From contig NC_018396.1 of NCBI RefSeq assembly GCF_000208865.1, positions 4,335,101 through 4,399,100 on the forward strand: a stretch of 64,000 nucleotides of DNA. The letters are read 5' to 3'. The DNA is from Neospora caninum Liverpool (taxonomy: Eukaryota; Apicomplexa; Conoidasida; Eucoccidiorida; Sarcocystidae). Shown here piece after piece: positions 37,801 to 51,000 of this stretch (positions are counted from its first letter, which is position 1; each line of letters starts with the position of its first letter). Both the position numbers and the translations under genes were made by a program. The notes under the pieces were generated by a model. The model saw nothing but the letters and a program-made list of their open reading frames with translations. It did no database searches and had not been told where the DNA came from.

Positions 37801-40800
37801 ACGTCTGCATAGCAAGCCTTGTTTCTTTCATCTGCGTACACACTAGGAGGAGACTGTGGAGAAGCTGGCTTGTTCTCTGTTCCATTCTTCGGCAGGATCC
37901 CTGGAGATTAACGTGGATTTTGTCGGCAACAACATCAAGGTGGTTGACGATGGCTCTGTTAAATCGTACCCAGATTGCCAGTACCTCTGCCAGCAGTACT
38001 CCGACTGCCACTACTGGACGTACTATCAGGATAAGATGTTGTGCTTCCTGAAGAACGCACTGGCGCCAACTTCTAGAGTCCCCAGACAGTCAACAGTATC
38101 CGGCCCAAAGTTCTATGAGGGGCCAAGTATGCCTCCACCTTCGCTTCCTGAGGAGCCGATGGAGTCCTGTTTTAAGACAAACGTTGAATTTACTGGAGTA
38201 GAAATTCAGTCGCTTGTCACCAACGCCGCATCCCAGTGTCAATCGGCATGCCAAGCCAATATTTTGTGCTCGTTCTTCACTTTTTACCGCCACGAACGCC
38301 GCTGTGTTCTCAAGTCCTCCGAAACAGGCAAGCCGTTGAGAGAACTGCCTGTCGGTTTTGCAATATCGGGGATGAAATTCTGCAGCTCCAACGACACCCA
38401 TGACTCTGTTCCTCAGTGCGCTGTGTACAACACAGAGTACCTCGGGCAAGAAAGTGGTTCTCAGGCGACGACGAGTTCGGCACTCCATTGCCAGGCGCTG
38501 TGCCAAAACAGCTTGGCGTGCAATTTCTTCACCTACCATTCACAGGATGGGCGGTGTGTGCTCAAGCAATTTCCGTCTTCTTCCACAGAGCTGCAGGCCG
38601 TGCCACGTGGCTTCGCGATTTCGGCTACGAAATACTGTGACGCGCCTGAGACTGACGCCCCTTCCTGCGCCGAACGGGATATGGAGTACCTTGGCAGCAT
38701 TATCAGTAACGTCATAGCCGCATCGGCCACGAACTGCCAGGGGCTCTGCAAGGAAAATTCAGAGTGCGATTTCTTCACATTCGAGGGCTTGTCAAGCGCG
38801 TGCATTCTGAAGAAGGCGTATGCAGGAGGGGAAGACAAATTATACAAACTGCCCAAGCCTTTCGCAATGTCAGCCACAAAGGAATGCACGTCGCCAGGAA
38901 CAGATCCCGAATGCGCGGAGAATAACACTTTGTACCTGGGCATCGACACCGCACCAATCATCACCGTGGAAACATCTTCGGAATGCCAAAAACTCTGCCA
39001 ACAGTTCGCCGACTGTGAGTACTTCGCGTTTAACACAATGGAGAAGCGATGCCGTCTGAGAAGGCCCGATGCTGCATGCTCGACGGTACAGAAACTCCCA
39101 TTCCCTGGCATTGTGTCTGGACCGAAGTACTGCACAACTCCTAGCGAGCCATCCGTGGACCAGTATGCGGAGCTGGACGTGGAACTGAAGAACCACAACT
39201 TGTCTACCTCTCCTGTTGCCGCACAGAATACTGCTTCTTGCCTTGAATCATGTAACGACGAACCAGAATGCTATTACTGGACGTTCTACTCTACAGTTGA
39301 CGAATCTATGGCTTGTCATCTCAAGAGCGCTGGCGCTCTGGACGGGAAAGCTAGTTTCGCCGGAGCGGTTTCCGGCTCGAAAGGAGTCGTCATCACAGTC
39401 GAAGTCGAGACTGAATATGTCGACGCAAACTTGCCAAAAGACCCAGTGACGGTAACTTCGTTTCGAGAATGCCAAGAAGCTTGCTCACACGTGCCCGAAT
39501 GCGGATACTGGACGTACTACTCTAATCGCGACGTAAACTGTTACCTGAAAGATTTCACAGCACTAGAATCAAAGAGGGCGAATGCTGATGCGATATCAGG
39601 AAGCAAGTACTCTGTTACGGGGACTCCGCCGCGTAAGTACCTCGATGATCGAAGGTACGGGGCACGTGTGGTGTCTGGCCAAGCGGTGGTGCCGACCTCG
39701 CATTCGGTCACGAGTGCCAAAGATTGCCAGGAAAAGGCACAAGCAGACCCGCAGAATCCATATTGGTCGTGGAACAAGTTCGACCAGACCTGCAACCTGT
39801 ACGGTCCTGAAGTGTTGGGACAAGACACATATGACTACGAGTGGGTGTCGGGGTACGCTGAATCCGAAGACACATCCTATCCCAGTAAGTTCTCAGTTAG
39901 CCTCCGGTTGCATTCCCTGGCAGTAGCGACGTTGATCTACCTCTCGGTGGTTGTATTGCTGCAGCGTTTGGACAGGCAGAAGGTTATCTACGTCCGGCCA
40001 GCGTCGGATGCCAATCGTTCTCTTAGGATGATCTTTGCGCAGGCCAGTTCGAGTCAGATTTCCGGTGTTTTGACGAGCTTCCTGTGTTGCGCTGGTTGCT
40101 ACAGGCGAGGCATATACCTACGGCCAAGGCGTAGACTTGTTGCTGCTTGGCTCATTCGAAATAACGGTGGCTAGCTCACCTGCAGCTTGCGCAGAAGCTT
40201 GTGCCAGCACGAAACTCTGTCGCGTTGCGTCATTCGCGCGGGCTCCCAGTGATGGGACACCAAACTGTTACCTTGGACGCCTGGGTGCGCAGCAAACAGC
40301 GTCCAAGGAGCATGTCATTGTCGTACAACATGAGCTTGTTCTGCAAGTGGGGACGAAACCTAACAGCGGCGCTACTGACCAACAACCTGACAGCAACATG
40401 TCCCAGTGCATAGAGCTGTGTAGACAATCTGATCAGTGCAAACGGTGGTCACTTGATTTATCCACCGGCACCTGCTATCTCTACGACCAAACTGATGCTG
40501 GTGCTACTAACGCATCGTATGTGACGGCGGATGTTGGCATTCTGTTGGAGGAGATTGAGGAAGCGGGTAAGTAACATGTGAACAGCAACGTGTCTGCTAG
40601 AATATGGGCGATGGTCGCATGCACAGATGACTCAGCGTGAAGGTCAGAAACTCGCCAGAATAACACACGTTGAATGCGGCGTGAAACGCACTGTCTTACG
40701 GTACTCGGGCCTCCTCCAGAGGCTGCGAGGTTAAAGCGGCCGCATGCCCACTCACTCTCACACTCGTCGTTTGCAAGTGTGCGTGTGATGAACGCAGTAT

Positions 40801-43157
40801 TGGTCGACACAGCGCTTATTCCTGTGGCCGTCGACAAGGTCGTCAAGCCGATAAGCGACTGCGCTGTGCAGTGCCAGCAGAGTTCCTGCCTTGCTTACTC
40901 CTACATCGTGGCTGGAGCGGGAGTCGGTGACAACACTTGCTACCTCGGGCGTATAGGGGACGCCGCGGATCTGCAGCGATTCACAAAGACGTTGAAGGGC
41001 AGTGTACTGGTTCGCACTCCATCCCGTTCGGTGCTGGCAGAGCTTGCCTTCGTCGGAGAACCTTCTACCTCAAGAAGGGGCCAACTCAACACGGCAGTAT
41101 CTTGCGCGACAGCTTGCTCTAATGCTGGTGATTGTGAAGCATGGACCTTCCGAGGAGATGAGAACAGCTGCGAGCTATTCTCGAGTGTCTCAACCGCTGT
41201 CGCTGGTTCCTCTCATGTTGTCTCCGGCACCAAGCAGGCCGATGGTGCAGCCCTTGAGGCATCACCGAGTAAGACTCTGTCCGCAACATGAATGTGCCAG
41301 CTCTGCTGGGGAATGTGTAATTAGTCGCGCCGGTCATCGTCGGACTTCATTGGCTCCTATTTTGCAAATGCAGTATTGCATATTATGCTCTAGCCAAGCT
41401 CGATACACGCTCAGGAAGTAGAGGCTTCTGTTTATGCTGACCCTGTTATTCAGTCAAGATGTTTATGGCGATTGCTACGAGCTGGACAAACACAGTGCTT
41501 GCACAACAAAGCGTGCAAAGCGAAACGGAGTGCGAGAACCTTTGTGCCGACACACCAAACTGCGTCCAGTGGTCTACGACGACGCTAGACGACGGCACCC
41601 TGGACTGTGTCGCTGGTTCGTGGAATGCGGTTCTCGAGGCCAACAACAACGCCCGCACGTCGGTACTGAGTTACAGGTTTTTCACGCCTTTCATGGAACT
41701 CAAAGGCACACCGATCAGTACAGATTCTCCAGTACCAGCTACAGACCCAGTGCAGCACTGCGTGGAGCAGTGTGAAACACATGTTGACGGTTGCCAGGCG
41801 TGGACAATGAAGATCATTGGTTCCGGGGCGCAGTGCGATTACTTTACGGAGGAAATAGCAGTTGTCAGCACTACGAATCCTCTGACGGTCTCTGGAAGCA
41901 AGGGATTATCTGATGTTCAGGCACCAGGTGAGCGAATGAAACTTCTCGTGTGAGTGCAGGAAGCTGTCTGTCCGTGCTGGAGGGATGCGGAAGCTACCAC
42001 ATGGTAGCTTTAAGCACAGCTCACGCGGTCATTGTGTGTATGACATGCGGACGATAGCTAATTTGTGGTCCTCACATTGCATTCAGAGGTTTCGATGCCT
42101 ATCCACCTGCCTTGCGGACTCTGTGCTGCTCTCGGAGAAGCGTCAGAAATCGCATTCTTGCGGGGTGCCTTTTCTGCTCAGCTGTGTACGGCGCTTACCA
42201 ACTTCCGGCAACGCAACAGTCGTCGGCGCCGTCTGTCATCGAATGTCAGAAGGAATGCGAGGCGGACGAGCTTTGCGTGGCATGGTCGTATAACTATACA
42301 GAGGAAACGGATACATGCGAGCTGATACAGGAACCTGCATTCCAGCGGACCGCCGGCACAGGCGTCATTTTAGTGGAGCTCGGCCATAGGTTTTTGAAGC
42401 CTTTCCAGCTTCTCTCCGGAGAGTTAGAAGATATTATAGATACAGTGGAAGGTTCTGCCACGAAGCAAGATCTCTGTGAATGCTTGACTACATGCTTCGA
42501 CAATGTCAAGTGTGCTGCTTGGGCGCTGGAACTGACTGAGGCCGGCTCAACCTGCACTCTGTATTCTGCGTTCAAAAAAGAGTCGGCTCCCGGACTTGGC
42601 ATATCTGGCACTCGCCGCGATGCCGCTTCGTGTGAGAGCGACATAGCAGGTAAGAATGCCCTTTTCGGTCTTCTGGTAGCAGGGAATCATGGCAATCGCT
42701 GACAGCGAATTAGCGACAGGTCTGATAAAACAGGTAAAGTGCGACGGGACAGGCACGTACACACTTTCATAGAGATGTGACACGCAAACGGTTCATGATG
42801 GGCAAACATGAGAGGTCTCAGAAGCACATCGATACTGACAGACTCCTGACGTGAATAAAAGCACTCAACTCCGCGGAGCGTGTAACCATGCATTGCCAAA
42901 CCAGATTCACCTCCTGTTACTGTGATCGCTCCTGTGTGCCCGCAGATCGTCTTCTCTTGGAAGAGCCGATCATGATCGAGAGCGAGGGAACTCTTGAAGA
43001 GGTTTTTAAGGCTGCATCGTCTCATTCTTCGTACACTGTTGGCGTGTCCTTGGTAACACCTGTGGCGAAGCCTCCGATGTACAAACTGGCCAAGGCCCTC
43101 GGTCATTCTGAATCGTCCGACAGCGCGGCGGCGGTCGTAGTCCACTACGTTGAGTAG
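34502..43157 (+). CDS. Right PAN/Apple-repeat secreted protein gene, complete
   Basis: Fifteen exons, all in phase: 34502-34614, 34733-34752, 34902-35147, 35385-35624, 35931-36176, 36487-36732, 36836-37084, 37177-37416, 37553-37798, 37896-39884, 40105-40566, 40798-41268, 41454-41927, 42182-42649, 42946-43157. The total is 5922 nt, giving 1973 residues plus stop. The start is the ATG giving a basic N-terminus, then AVAAAAATTAVALLNC, then R-VASASP-A across the micro-exon, a plausible signal peptide and cleavage site. Exons 3-9 hold one canonical PAN module each. Exon 10 holds about eight, exons 11-14 two diverged modules each. The last exon encodes a Cys-free tail ending VVVHYVE with no membrane span or GPI signal. 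The likely product is a soluble secreted adhesin-like protein, similar in architecture to Apple-domain microneme proteins; the organelle and ligand are not shown by the sequence. Confidence 0.92.
34733..34752 (+). other. 20-nt micro-exon completing the signal peptide
   Basis: Bounded by TTTTTCTCCAG and GTAAGTGC. It converts phase 2 (end of exon 1) to phase 1 (all following PAN exons) and encodes V-A-S-A-S-P, giving a small-residue cleavage region. The identical exon lies at 33192-33173 on the minus strand. Without it, the signal peptide cannot be joined in frame to any PAN exon. Confidence 0.85.
34884..35405 (+). repeat. Inverted duplication, middle block, right arm
   Basis: Mirror of 30414-30935. 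Similarity begins at the sequence preceding the acceptor of exon 34902-35147 and runs to where the left copy meets the gap. Confidence 0.9.
37896..39884 (+). other. Large 1989-nt exon with about eight fused PAN modules
   Basis: Unlike the single-module exons before it, this exon encodes about eight PAN-like units without introns, starting at SLEINVDF, CFKTNVEF, CAVYNTEY, CAERDMEY, CAENNTLY, YAELDVEL, VETEYVDA and DRRYGARVV. The first unit lacks both outer cysteines (Ser for the first, Phe-Tyr for the last) yet keeps the inner pairs. The exon ends at CCCA|GTAAGT, phase 1. Its left homologue is 28276-30134, broken at the 5' side. Confidence 0.88.
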
Positions 43158-43190
43158 TAGCAGCTGCTTGGCGGTATCGCGAGGCCTAAG
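38026..43190 (+). repeat. Inverted duplication, outer block, right arm
   Basis: Mirror of 24975-30134. The first about 1.5 kb is almost identical between arms. The remainder shows clustered amino-acid differences. Confidence 0.92.
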
Positions 43191-46100
43191 ACATACAGAG
43201 AACCCACGGCCCCCTCGTCTTTTGCGAGACCATAACCCCACCGTTCCGGCACTCCTGACCTCAGGAGAGAAAAATAAATGGCTGCCACGATGTTATCGGG
43301 ACTAGCTCGACTGCGTTACAGTGCGGTTCTTTTTCATGAACAGATGGGTATTATGCTGTTCACATCAGTGGGAGGGTGTCGATACGTGTGGCGCACCGTC
43401 CAGTGTGAGAAAATACTTTGACATGCTGTCGGACGCGAAGCACCCGTGAGAGTTGGATTTCCTGGTCTCGAGTCGCGTCTTACAGTTCGCGACAGGGCAC
43501 CGCCTCTCGCAGTCAAACGTTTGATCGTCTCACTACACACTAGCCCCGTTTGGTGTCCTGTGAGAACCGGCATTTCCGAGAGACGTAGCTTGGCTGTACC
43601 GTCGGTCTAGTGGCATCGTCACTGAGAAACGAATGAGAAAAAGATGGCACCCTCATTGGGTTGGCTTTCTTGCAAACGCCAGCGCTTCAACTTGGCATTG
43701 CGGCGGCACAACTCTCGGCTCAATTCCAGCCACTCCATATGTGGTGTGCAAGTAGCGACGTCGCACCACGACACGTTCGCATCTGCGAAACGAACTCAAA
43801 CACAGGTACCGCAAGAGGCGATTAGTGTAGCTGAGATACGTGTTCAGGTTAGCTGGTCAAAGATCGTATTTGCTGTTGGTAGCGACGATGCAGGCAACAC
43901 ACGCCAGACTGATAAAGCCTTGGTTTTTTTTTTACGGAGAGAGGGTGTGGTTCGCAACACCACCAAGCAGCGGGAAGATCGGAAATATGCAGTTTCCAGT
44001 GATTCCACTGTCGGAAAAGGTACGGGCGTAAACGCCTCCTCGGTATAAAGAGTAATTCGTCCTTGGTAGTCGGCTGTCCAGTGAACTACTGAGGTTCCCG
44101 GCATGTCGTAGCGCAGGGCTACTTCACGGCTTCAGCAGAGGGACCCCCTTTGTTAATTGCAAAAAACTCGCTCCAGCCAAACCAGCGCGCAGCGCTACAG
44201 TAAAGGCAGGTCTACTCCTGTGGAGAGATGCATTAGCTAGGTGTGAGGGGAACGCTGGCACATATTCGATAGAGATGGGGCGCTACGCCACACCTGAAGA
44301 CATCACCAGTTCTACGGCTGCCTTCTTTGTCGGTTTCGAGATGACTTAGTCTCCATTTAGAACGTTTAGAACGTCATCCGTGTTGTAGCGTGAGCGCCTG
44401 GCCTGCGGTCGGGCGACGGCGAACACTTGGTTCTAATTCAAAGGAGCAGGCTCGGCCGTTGGCAGGCCCACATACTGGAAGTGAAATTGTCGCCCAACAG
44501 GAATGTCGCAGGAGCACCCAGACAATAAATCATCTCTAACACAACCCGTCACTTACCCGTTGCAGCACATGCTGCAAATGCAACAACACTGCTCACGACT
44601 GAAACGCGTAGCCTTCGGATTCGTGTGTGATGTCTCGTCAGGCTACAAACCAGGTCCCACCCTTTCCTCGACCAAGTCACACCCTTCCCTTGATTGTGAA
44701 ATATTTTTTTTCAGGTATTCGAATCCATTGAACTCGTGGTGGTCTGCCACAAGGCGCAAAAAGACTTTGTTCGATGTTGACATTTGATCTCTCCGCTCAC
44801 TAAGTACCTCAGTTGATCACTGACGGCTCTGTCTCCATACAGTGAATAAATCATGACCGGTCAGAGGCACCCGTTGTTGGTCGGACAGTGCTGTGTAGGG
44901 GGCGTAGATTCATCACTTGGACAGCGTGTGCCACTTTTTCCCATTATTCATACTTCGAGGAAACACAGAAGAGCATTTGGAAAACACTCTACGGTTCGTA
45001 TAGGTGATCATTGTCAGAGGACTGCTGCGCAGGTCGGACCAGAGGCAACAAAGGGACACTTTGTTCGCTGTCACAGTGGGGACCTGCCATCTGCCAAAAT
45101 GACATACGCTACACCACTCGCAGAATCTCAAGGGAAAAAGCCCATATCTGAAGTCACAGGAGAGCCTTCCTGTCATAGGCTCGGGCAACTCCGTGGCTTT
45201 GTCAGCGGATAGAATCCGTTCGGCTGTCGTGTGGGGTACTCGGATTTTTGCGGCCCCTAATCGTCGTGGTCGCGGATAAGACACCAACAGCACTCTTTTT
45301 CTTCTTGTTCACAGTAGTGGGAATATGGTAGTGACTCCCCAAACGCTCCTACAACGACGGGGCCTTGATAACTAGTGCAGTTTCTGAGCATCCACTGTAG
45401 CGGTTAACATGCGCCCTGGCACCGGCCACCCGACTATGAAGTGGCAAACTGCTAAGGAAGGCATATGAAAGTACGAGAAACCTGGCAACTCCCTTGCCTC
45501 CCTAAAACAACGTCTCTGGAGAGTGACGCAAACAACGAGATCTGACCTTACGGTACTACGTTTATCGGAGTAGACGGAGGTTGCACGTTATCTCGCCACT
45601 GCATTGGTTCTGGACGGTCGCAGATTGTCACAGGGTCTCATGAGGAGAATATGAGAAAAAAAGCAAACAATAGCATCTGCACTAAACAATCCAATAATTT
45701 TCGTAGGACGCAGGAGGAGGCGGTTGGCTTGCTAGCTGTGCCGTGCTGCTAGGATAAGCACGTTAAGGATCATAGCCACACAAGGCTGGTGCACCCGCTG
45801 ACAACTCTAGGGGACAGTGCAGGCCAGAGCTGGACCGGGGCAGCGGTTGCCCGTGACCAGCCTCATGCGGCTGAAAATACCGAGGCCGCACTCCGGTGAG
45901 CAACATCCATGAGTCGGGTGGCAATCGACCTTAACTCTCTTCGCCGATTTTCCCCCTCTACCTTCTGTTGGCGACAAAACTTTGCAGTTTGGGCCTGTTT
46001 TCGAGGCGAGGAGCGGTGCACACGTACCCTCTCTTCTTGTTGAGCCATTTTCTTGCATTGACGCTGCTGGCTAGATGACAGAAGCCGTTGGCTTTCTGTT

Positions 46101-48099
46101 ACGCGTATTCCACATGCCGCGGTGTTGCAGCGTATCTGTTGACCCGTACGACGCTTGCCCAAGACCCGATTTCCGTTTTTACACAGTGGATCGCTTGCTG
46201 GTAAGATTGTTTTCCTCTTCCATGCTCCTAAAACGTGTCGGTCGTTATTTCACGGTGTAATTTCTCCCGAAATTCCTCTGCAAAGTGTGGTATTTCGGCA
46301 GAGTGCCGGTCGGGTCTCGTTGCAGTGCGGCAGCTTTCAGAAACCATTGCCCGAAAAGTTCCTTTTATGACTCTGTAACATGCGAAGGATCGCGCCGGTG
46401 AGGAGGGTACCCAAAACTAAGTGTACAATTGATGGTCGTCTGGCAGTTTCTTTCTGGCCTGCGTCCACGGATATAAAGATATGGGGAACCGCGTCAGGGG
46501 AACTTCGCACCAGAATTCATTTATCGCCGCTCCAGAAACACCTGGCGGCCGCCATGCATCGTGGTGCCTTTTGAATAGAGGGAAACTTTGTTCTCTGTTG
46601 GTTATACTCTCTTGCGTCGATGTTCTCTGGACCTAAAAGGTAGCCCGCCCGAACAGAATCAGCCATCGAGGCGCACCGATACCAGCGGGTTGCAGCACTG
46701 AAGATGTGTGTTGCACAGTGGGGAGCTCCGTCATATCCGTAGTTCTATGGGTTCTCATATTCATGGTATGACCAACCCAGTTCTTCCGTTATTTTACTGC
46801 TGATATTGCACACCTGCGACATCACCATCTTCCTCACTAATAGATGGATCCGCTCTCGTGGCATGCATTCTGCAGATGAAGAAATGCCACAACCGCTCGC
46901 TCGTTCGTTTTTTTTTCAAAATGGCACGTGGACACAACAAAGTTGGGGAAACTTTGACGTGTTTTAAAGGGCGTAGAGGTTGCTTCGTCGACAAAATCAG
47001 CATTTCACGGGCCTTTTCTCACAGTTCTGCAGACGCCTTGGCTACCGAGCAGCGTCGAATACTGTGGTATACAACGCGTAACCGGCTGGGGGCTTCTGGT
47101 TCGCCTCGAGGTGGTTCCTCCATGCCTGGCTGGTTTGGTGTGCTTCACTTCCATGCGCGGCCTTAGTTGGAGAAGGCGTCGCTCCCTCTCCATAAACGCC
47201 GGCGTCATGTTATTCGCTGATGCTGGTCGTCCATCACTGAAGCTTTGAATTTTCCTTCTGAACGGAGGCGATGGCGTCCTCCGAGTTGGCCGACTAGACT
47301 AAAGCCATGCAGTGGCATAATTTCGTGGCACTCTGCATCTGGACTCTATTTTTTCTTGAAGGGCCTCATGTGAAGAAGTACACGTCCAGCCCGCTCGCTC
47401 AATTGATACCTGGTGGTGTTACAAACGGTTCCGCGTGGCAACATTCCTCGAACTTTGGAGATGTTCTGTGGGTCACAGTCCTCTATTTCTAGTGTGGCAT
47501 GAGTGACTGTCGTGACAATACTGCTCACACCATTACGCGTGCTGTACTTGGATGTTTTCTGGTCGCAGGTGCACAGGCTTCGTCCGAGGCTGAATCCCGA
47601 AGCATCGTCTCCAGTTTGCTAACGCAGCTTGCGAATGGTGCCTCTGGTCAGCGGGGCGCACGGATATGCTGGCGAGTAGGAACGCGGACCGGTTCGCGCC
47701 TCGGGTAGAAGTTGGCACAAGTTTCGAGTGCAGACATTGGACCAGCAGGAAATGGCCGAGAGCAGCCCGTACGCAGGTCACCTGAGTTGAAGCTGTATCC
47801 CCCATTGTCCCCGCGTCTTGGACACAAAGAGTCTCCTAAGCACACCCGAACCTGGCCTCGCTGGTGGCTCTCATCCGCTCGTTCCGTCGGGAATCGGGGA
47901 AACCTTCACGGCAGACGAAGCGTGTGATGAAGTCAGCTTGCTGCTCCTGGTTCTGGCTGCCTCTCTTTGTGTTGCCTCCTCACACTGCGCTCGTTTGCAC
48001 CCCCTCAGTGACGCTTCCTCCCTGCCTCCTAATTTGGAACCAGCCCTCGCCTGCTGCTGTCGGGAAACTTATCCACCCGTGCTGCTCGAAACGAAAGGC
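43191..48099. other. Intergenic stretch without a confident gene
   Basis: About 4.9 kb between the right PAN gene and the CxxC-containing gene. Open frames here (for example 43644-44048, 44853-45212, 46380-46574) are short and show no splice chain or clear protein family. The 46380 frame contains DIKIWGTASGEL, faintly like a WD repeat strand, but stands alone. The last part probably includes the 5' untranslated region of the gene starting at 48100; the frame there is open from 47818, so a start 94 codons earlier is possible. Confidence 0.4.
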
Positions 48100-51000
48100 A
48101 TGGATTCTGGATCACAGAGCGCTGGCGGAGGCGCCTCTGCCTCCGGGAAAGGAACGCCTCGTGCCCAGACAAACGCTGCAACAGCCACCCCGCAGACCTC
48201 CCAGGGAGCCTCTGGAGGTTCGGTGGCTGAGCGAGGGACGAGCGCGTCTCCGCCGTTGCACCATTTCTCCACTACAGTGATCTCTTCGACTCCTCGTGCA
48301 GATGCTCGGGGCCCTGGACGGGCAGCAACGTTCGCTGCATTCGCCTCTCACGCTCACGTGGGCACTGCGATCCCGGCTGCTGGTGCCAACAGTTGCGATG
48401 GCGGCAAACCGTATCAGACGGCAGGTCCGGGTTGCTCTCACTCCGAGGCTCGACCAGTGGAGACTCTCCCTAGAACTGTCGCATCTGCAGGTTCAGGAAA
48501 GGCGCATTTGGAATATATTGCTCCTCAAACGATTCCGTTGACGCCGACTGTGTGCTCGGATAAGCTGGAGGCCAAACAGGCATTCTTCTCGTCGCATCAG
48601 CCGTGGACACCTGCATCACAGACTGTACAGTCTCTTCCTTCGCAGTTTGTTGGAGGGATGCCGGTTGAGAATGCAAAGGGCCAAACCGCTTACACTCCTG
48701 AGAAAGAAACTCTCTACTATTCAGCTGCTCCCCGGATTGTAGGGTACCGCAAAGTGGGACCGTTGGGTGAAAAAGATGTTCAGGTACTTTCTTCGGGTCT
48801 GGTGGCAAGTCAAACTGGGCCACAGAAGGGTTATCTGGGGGAGCTGAACGTAGTGGACCACGCAGGCGCTGGGAGCACCAGCAAGGTGACCTACGCGCCA
48901 CTTCCTCTTCTGGAGCGATTGCAGCTTGGTCAGATGCCAGGAAGTCCTCATGCTCGTAGGGGTGAAAGTCGGTGTGACTCTTTGTTCCCGCTTATTCGTA
49001 TCCGAGGCCGCAGTGGTGGACCGTGTGAGATAAGCTCCATTGATCTTAAGCGATTTCTGAAACGGGTTCAACTGGCCGCTTCCACGTATTGCGAGGACAT
49101 GAGACGCCTCGTGCAGATGCCCTTTGACACGGTTCCTCCTACATTCGGGAACGGCGCTGCGTTTGGCAAAACCGCCTTGTACCAGCAGGTTGCTGCTCCT
49201 CACTGTCCGAACTGTGGATATGGTACCCTAGTCTGGACTGCTGCGCCCTTTTCGGAAGCAGGGGGTGTACCTATGTCCTCGTCACCCGCAGTCTTTGGTA
49301 AGAGGCTTTCTTAAGTGTACTCCATTAACAGGCTGGAACTCTGTTCATATGTGCCACAAGGGCGGTGAGCGCTGCTGTTCTCTAAAGAGCAAGTGTCGAT
49401 GCAATTTTGGTACGTGTAGAAGCCGCACAATTGTGTGTGGTATTGAGGGGGTTGAAGCACGTCTCCGCGTTCAAGAGGAACGTAGCGGACCAGCGGGCCG
49501 ACCTGTTGGGAGAGCTCTGTGTCCGGGCTCTTTGCACGCTTGCTGTGGACGTGAAGTGTAGGACATCTCTGGCCAGTTGAGATACATCGTGTGCATCTGC
49601 ATCAAATCGAAATATCCCCTCCAGTGAACTGGGCCAGCCCAGTAGAGATGTGGGCGTACAGGAAGCAACGAATTGCCGCTAAGACAATTTGCTTTCCACA
49701 TCCGTCCGACGTTGTCCTTTAATATGAACGCCATCTTTTTCAACTGCAAGAAATCTGTCCTGTCAGAGCCGAAACATTTTCTGTGGGCACAGATGCGAAG
49801 GAAAACTGCGTGGACCGGCTGGCTCGCTGGCAATGCTCATTATGCGGCGACATCGCTGCAGCCGTGGACGAGGAGCTTCTCGAGTGTACAAACATTGGCG
49901 GATGCACGGAGGCAGGTGATCGCGTTGATCAGTTCGTCGCAGAAGGAATCCACGGACTGGCTGAGTACCTCAGGAGCTCGTGCGCCGGCTGGCTGCGTGG
50001 ATCCCAACGAATGGTTGAAGGGTATCCCCTTTATGAGCCTGATCCGGCGCTCTGCAGAAAAGAGCGGCCAACTAGCCTAACAGGTAAGGCGGGAAGCCGC
50101 AGTCTTTGATCGTTGGACTGCTGGAGCTTAGGGCATCGGTAGTGGCGCGACTGGGATTTTGATGATTGGCAGCTGGATGCGTGGTCGGTTACTGAGGCAA
50201 AACAATCTGGAATTTTTCCGGTCGAGTGAAATAGAGGTTCCAGTATCTGGCACTAGCTCCACAGTTTTCTATACCCTGTTCCCAATACAGAGTCGTCACC
50301 GGACCTGCACTCCTATTTTGGAAAACTGGTCAGGGCTTTGGATTGGAGCTTATGCTCGACAGTTGGCCAGAGTCGCCGTTCAGCAGGCTTTCTCTGTGTT
50401 TGATCCACTTTTCGTCTACACGCACTACCTTTTCGTTTGTATTCATGCTTGCTGCTGTCCTATCTATTCATAACGAAGCCCATTGCGTGCCTGTTTCGGG
50501 TTTGCAATTGAATGGAGACAACTAGAGCTTCGTCATGCTCCATTTCGTTCCGTTTTCATGAACAGGCAACATGTGCGTCGATCAGCTTAATGCATTTCTC
50601 GATGCCTGCTTGGTTGAGCCCCACAAGATGGAGGAAGCGCCACCTCCCCCTCAGATCCCCGACACACAGCAGACAGGAAACTGGCTAGTTGACAAGGCAA
50701 ACGCTATGCTGGATCGGCTGTGTGAGCAGGTATGCTTGTGTCGGTCATACGGGATCAGCTGGATCATCTGCTCTGTGGCTGTTCGTTTTTTGTTTGGCGC
50801 AAGCTGCCGCGATCGAGCGTTAAAAGAAAGCGAGCATGGTTAGGAGTCAATGTGCTCAGTTCTTGTAGTCTCGTGAGCAACATGAAGTCGGCTTAGTGAA
50901 TCGTTGATAGCAAGCCGTGCGCACTTTCGACAGGCGTGTCTCCGCCTAGGAGTTTCACGACCTGGGGACTTAGTTTTTCCAGGATGCCCAAGAGGAAGGG

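Noticed and set aside
46380..46574. WD40-like fragment (DIKIWGTASGEL)
   Set aside because: A single strand-like motif with no neighbouring repeats or splice chain; likely chance resemblance.
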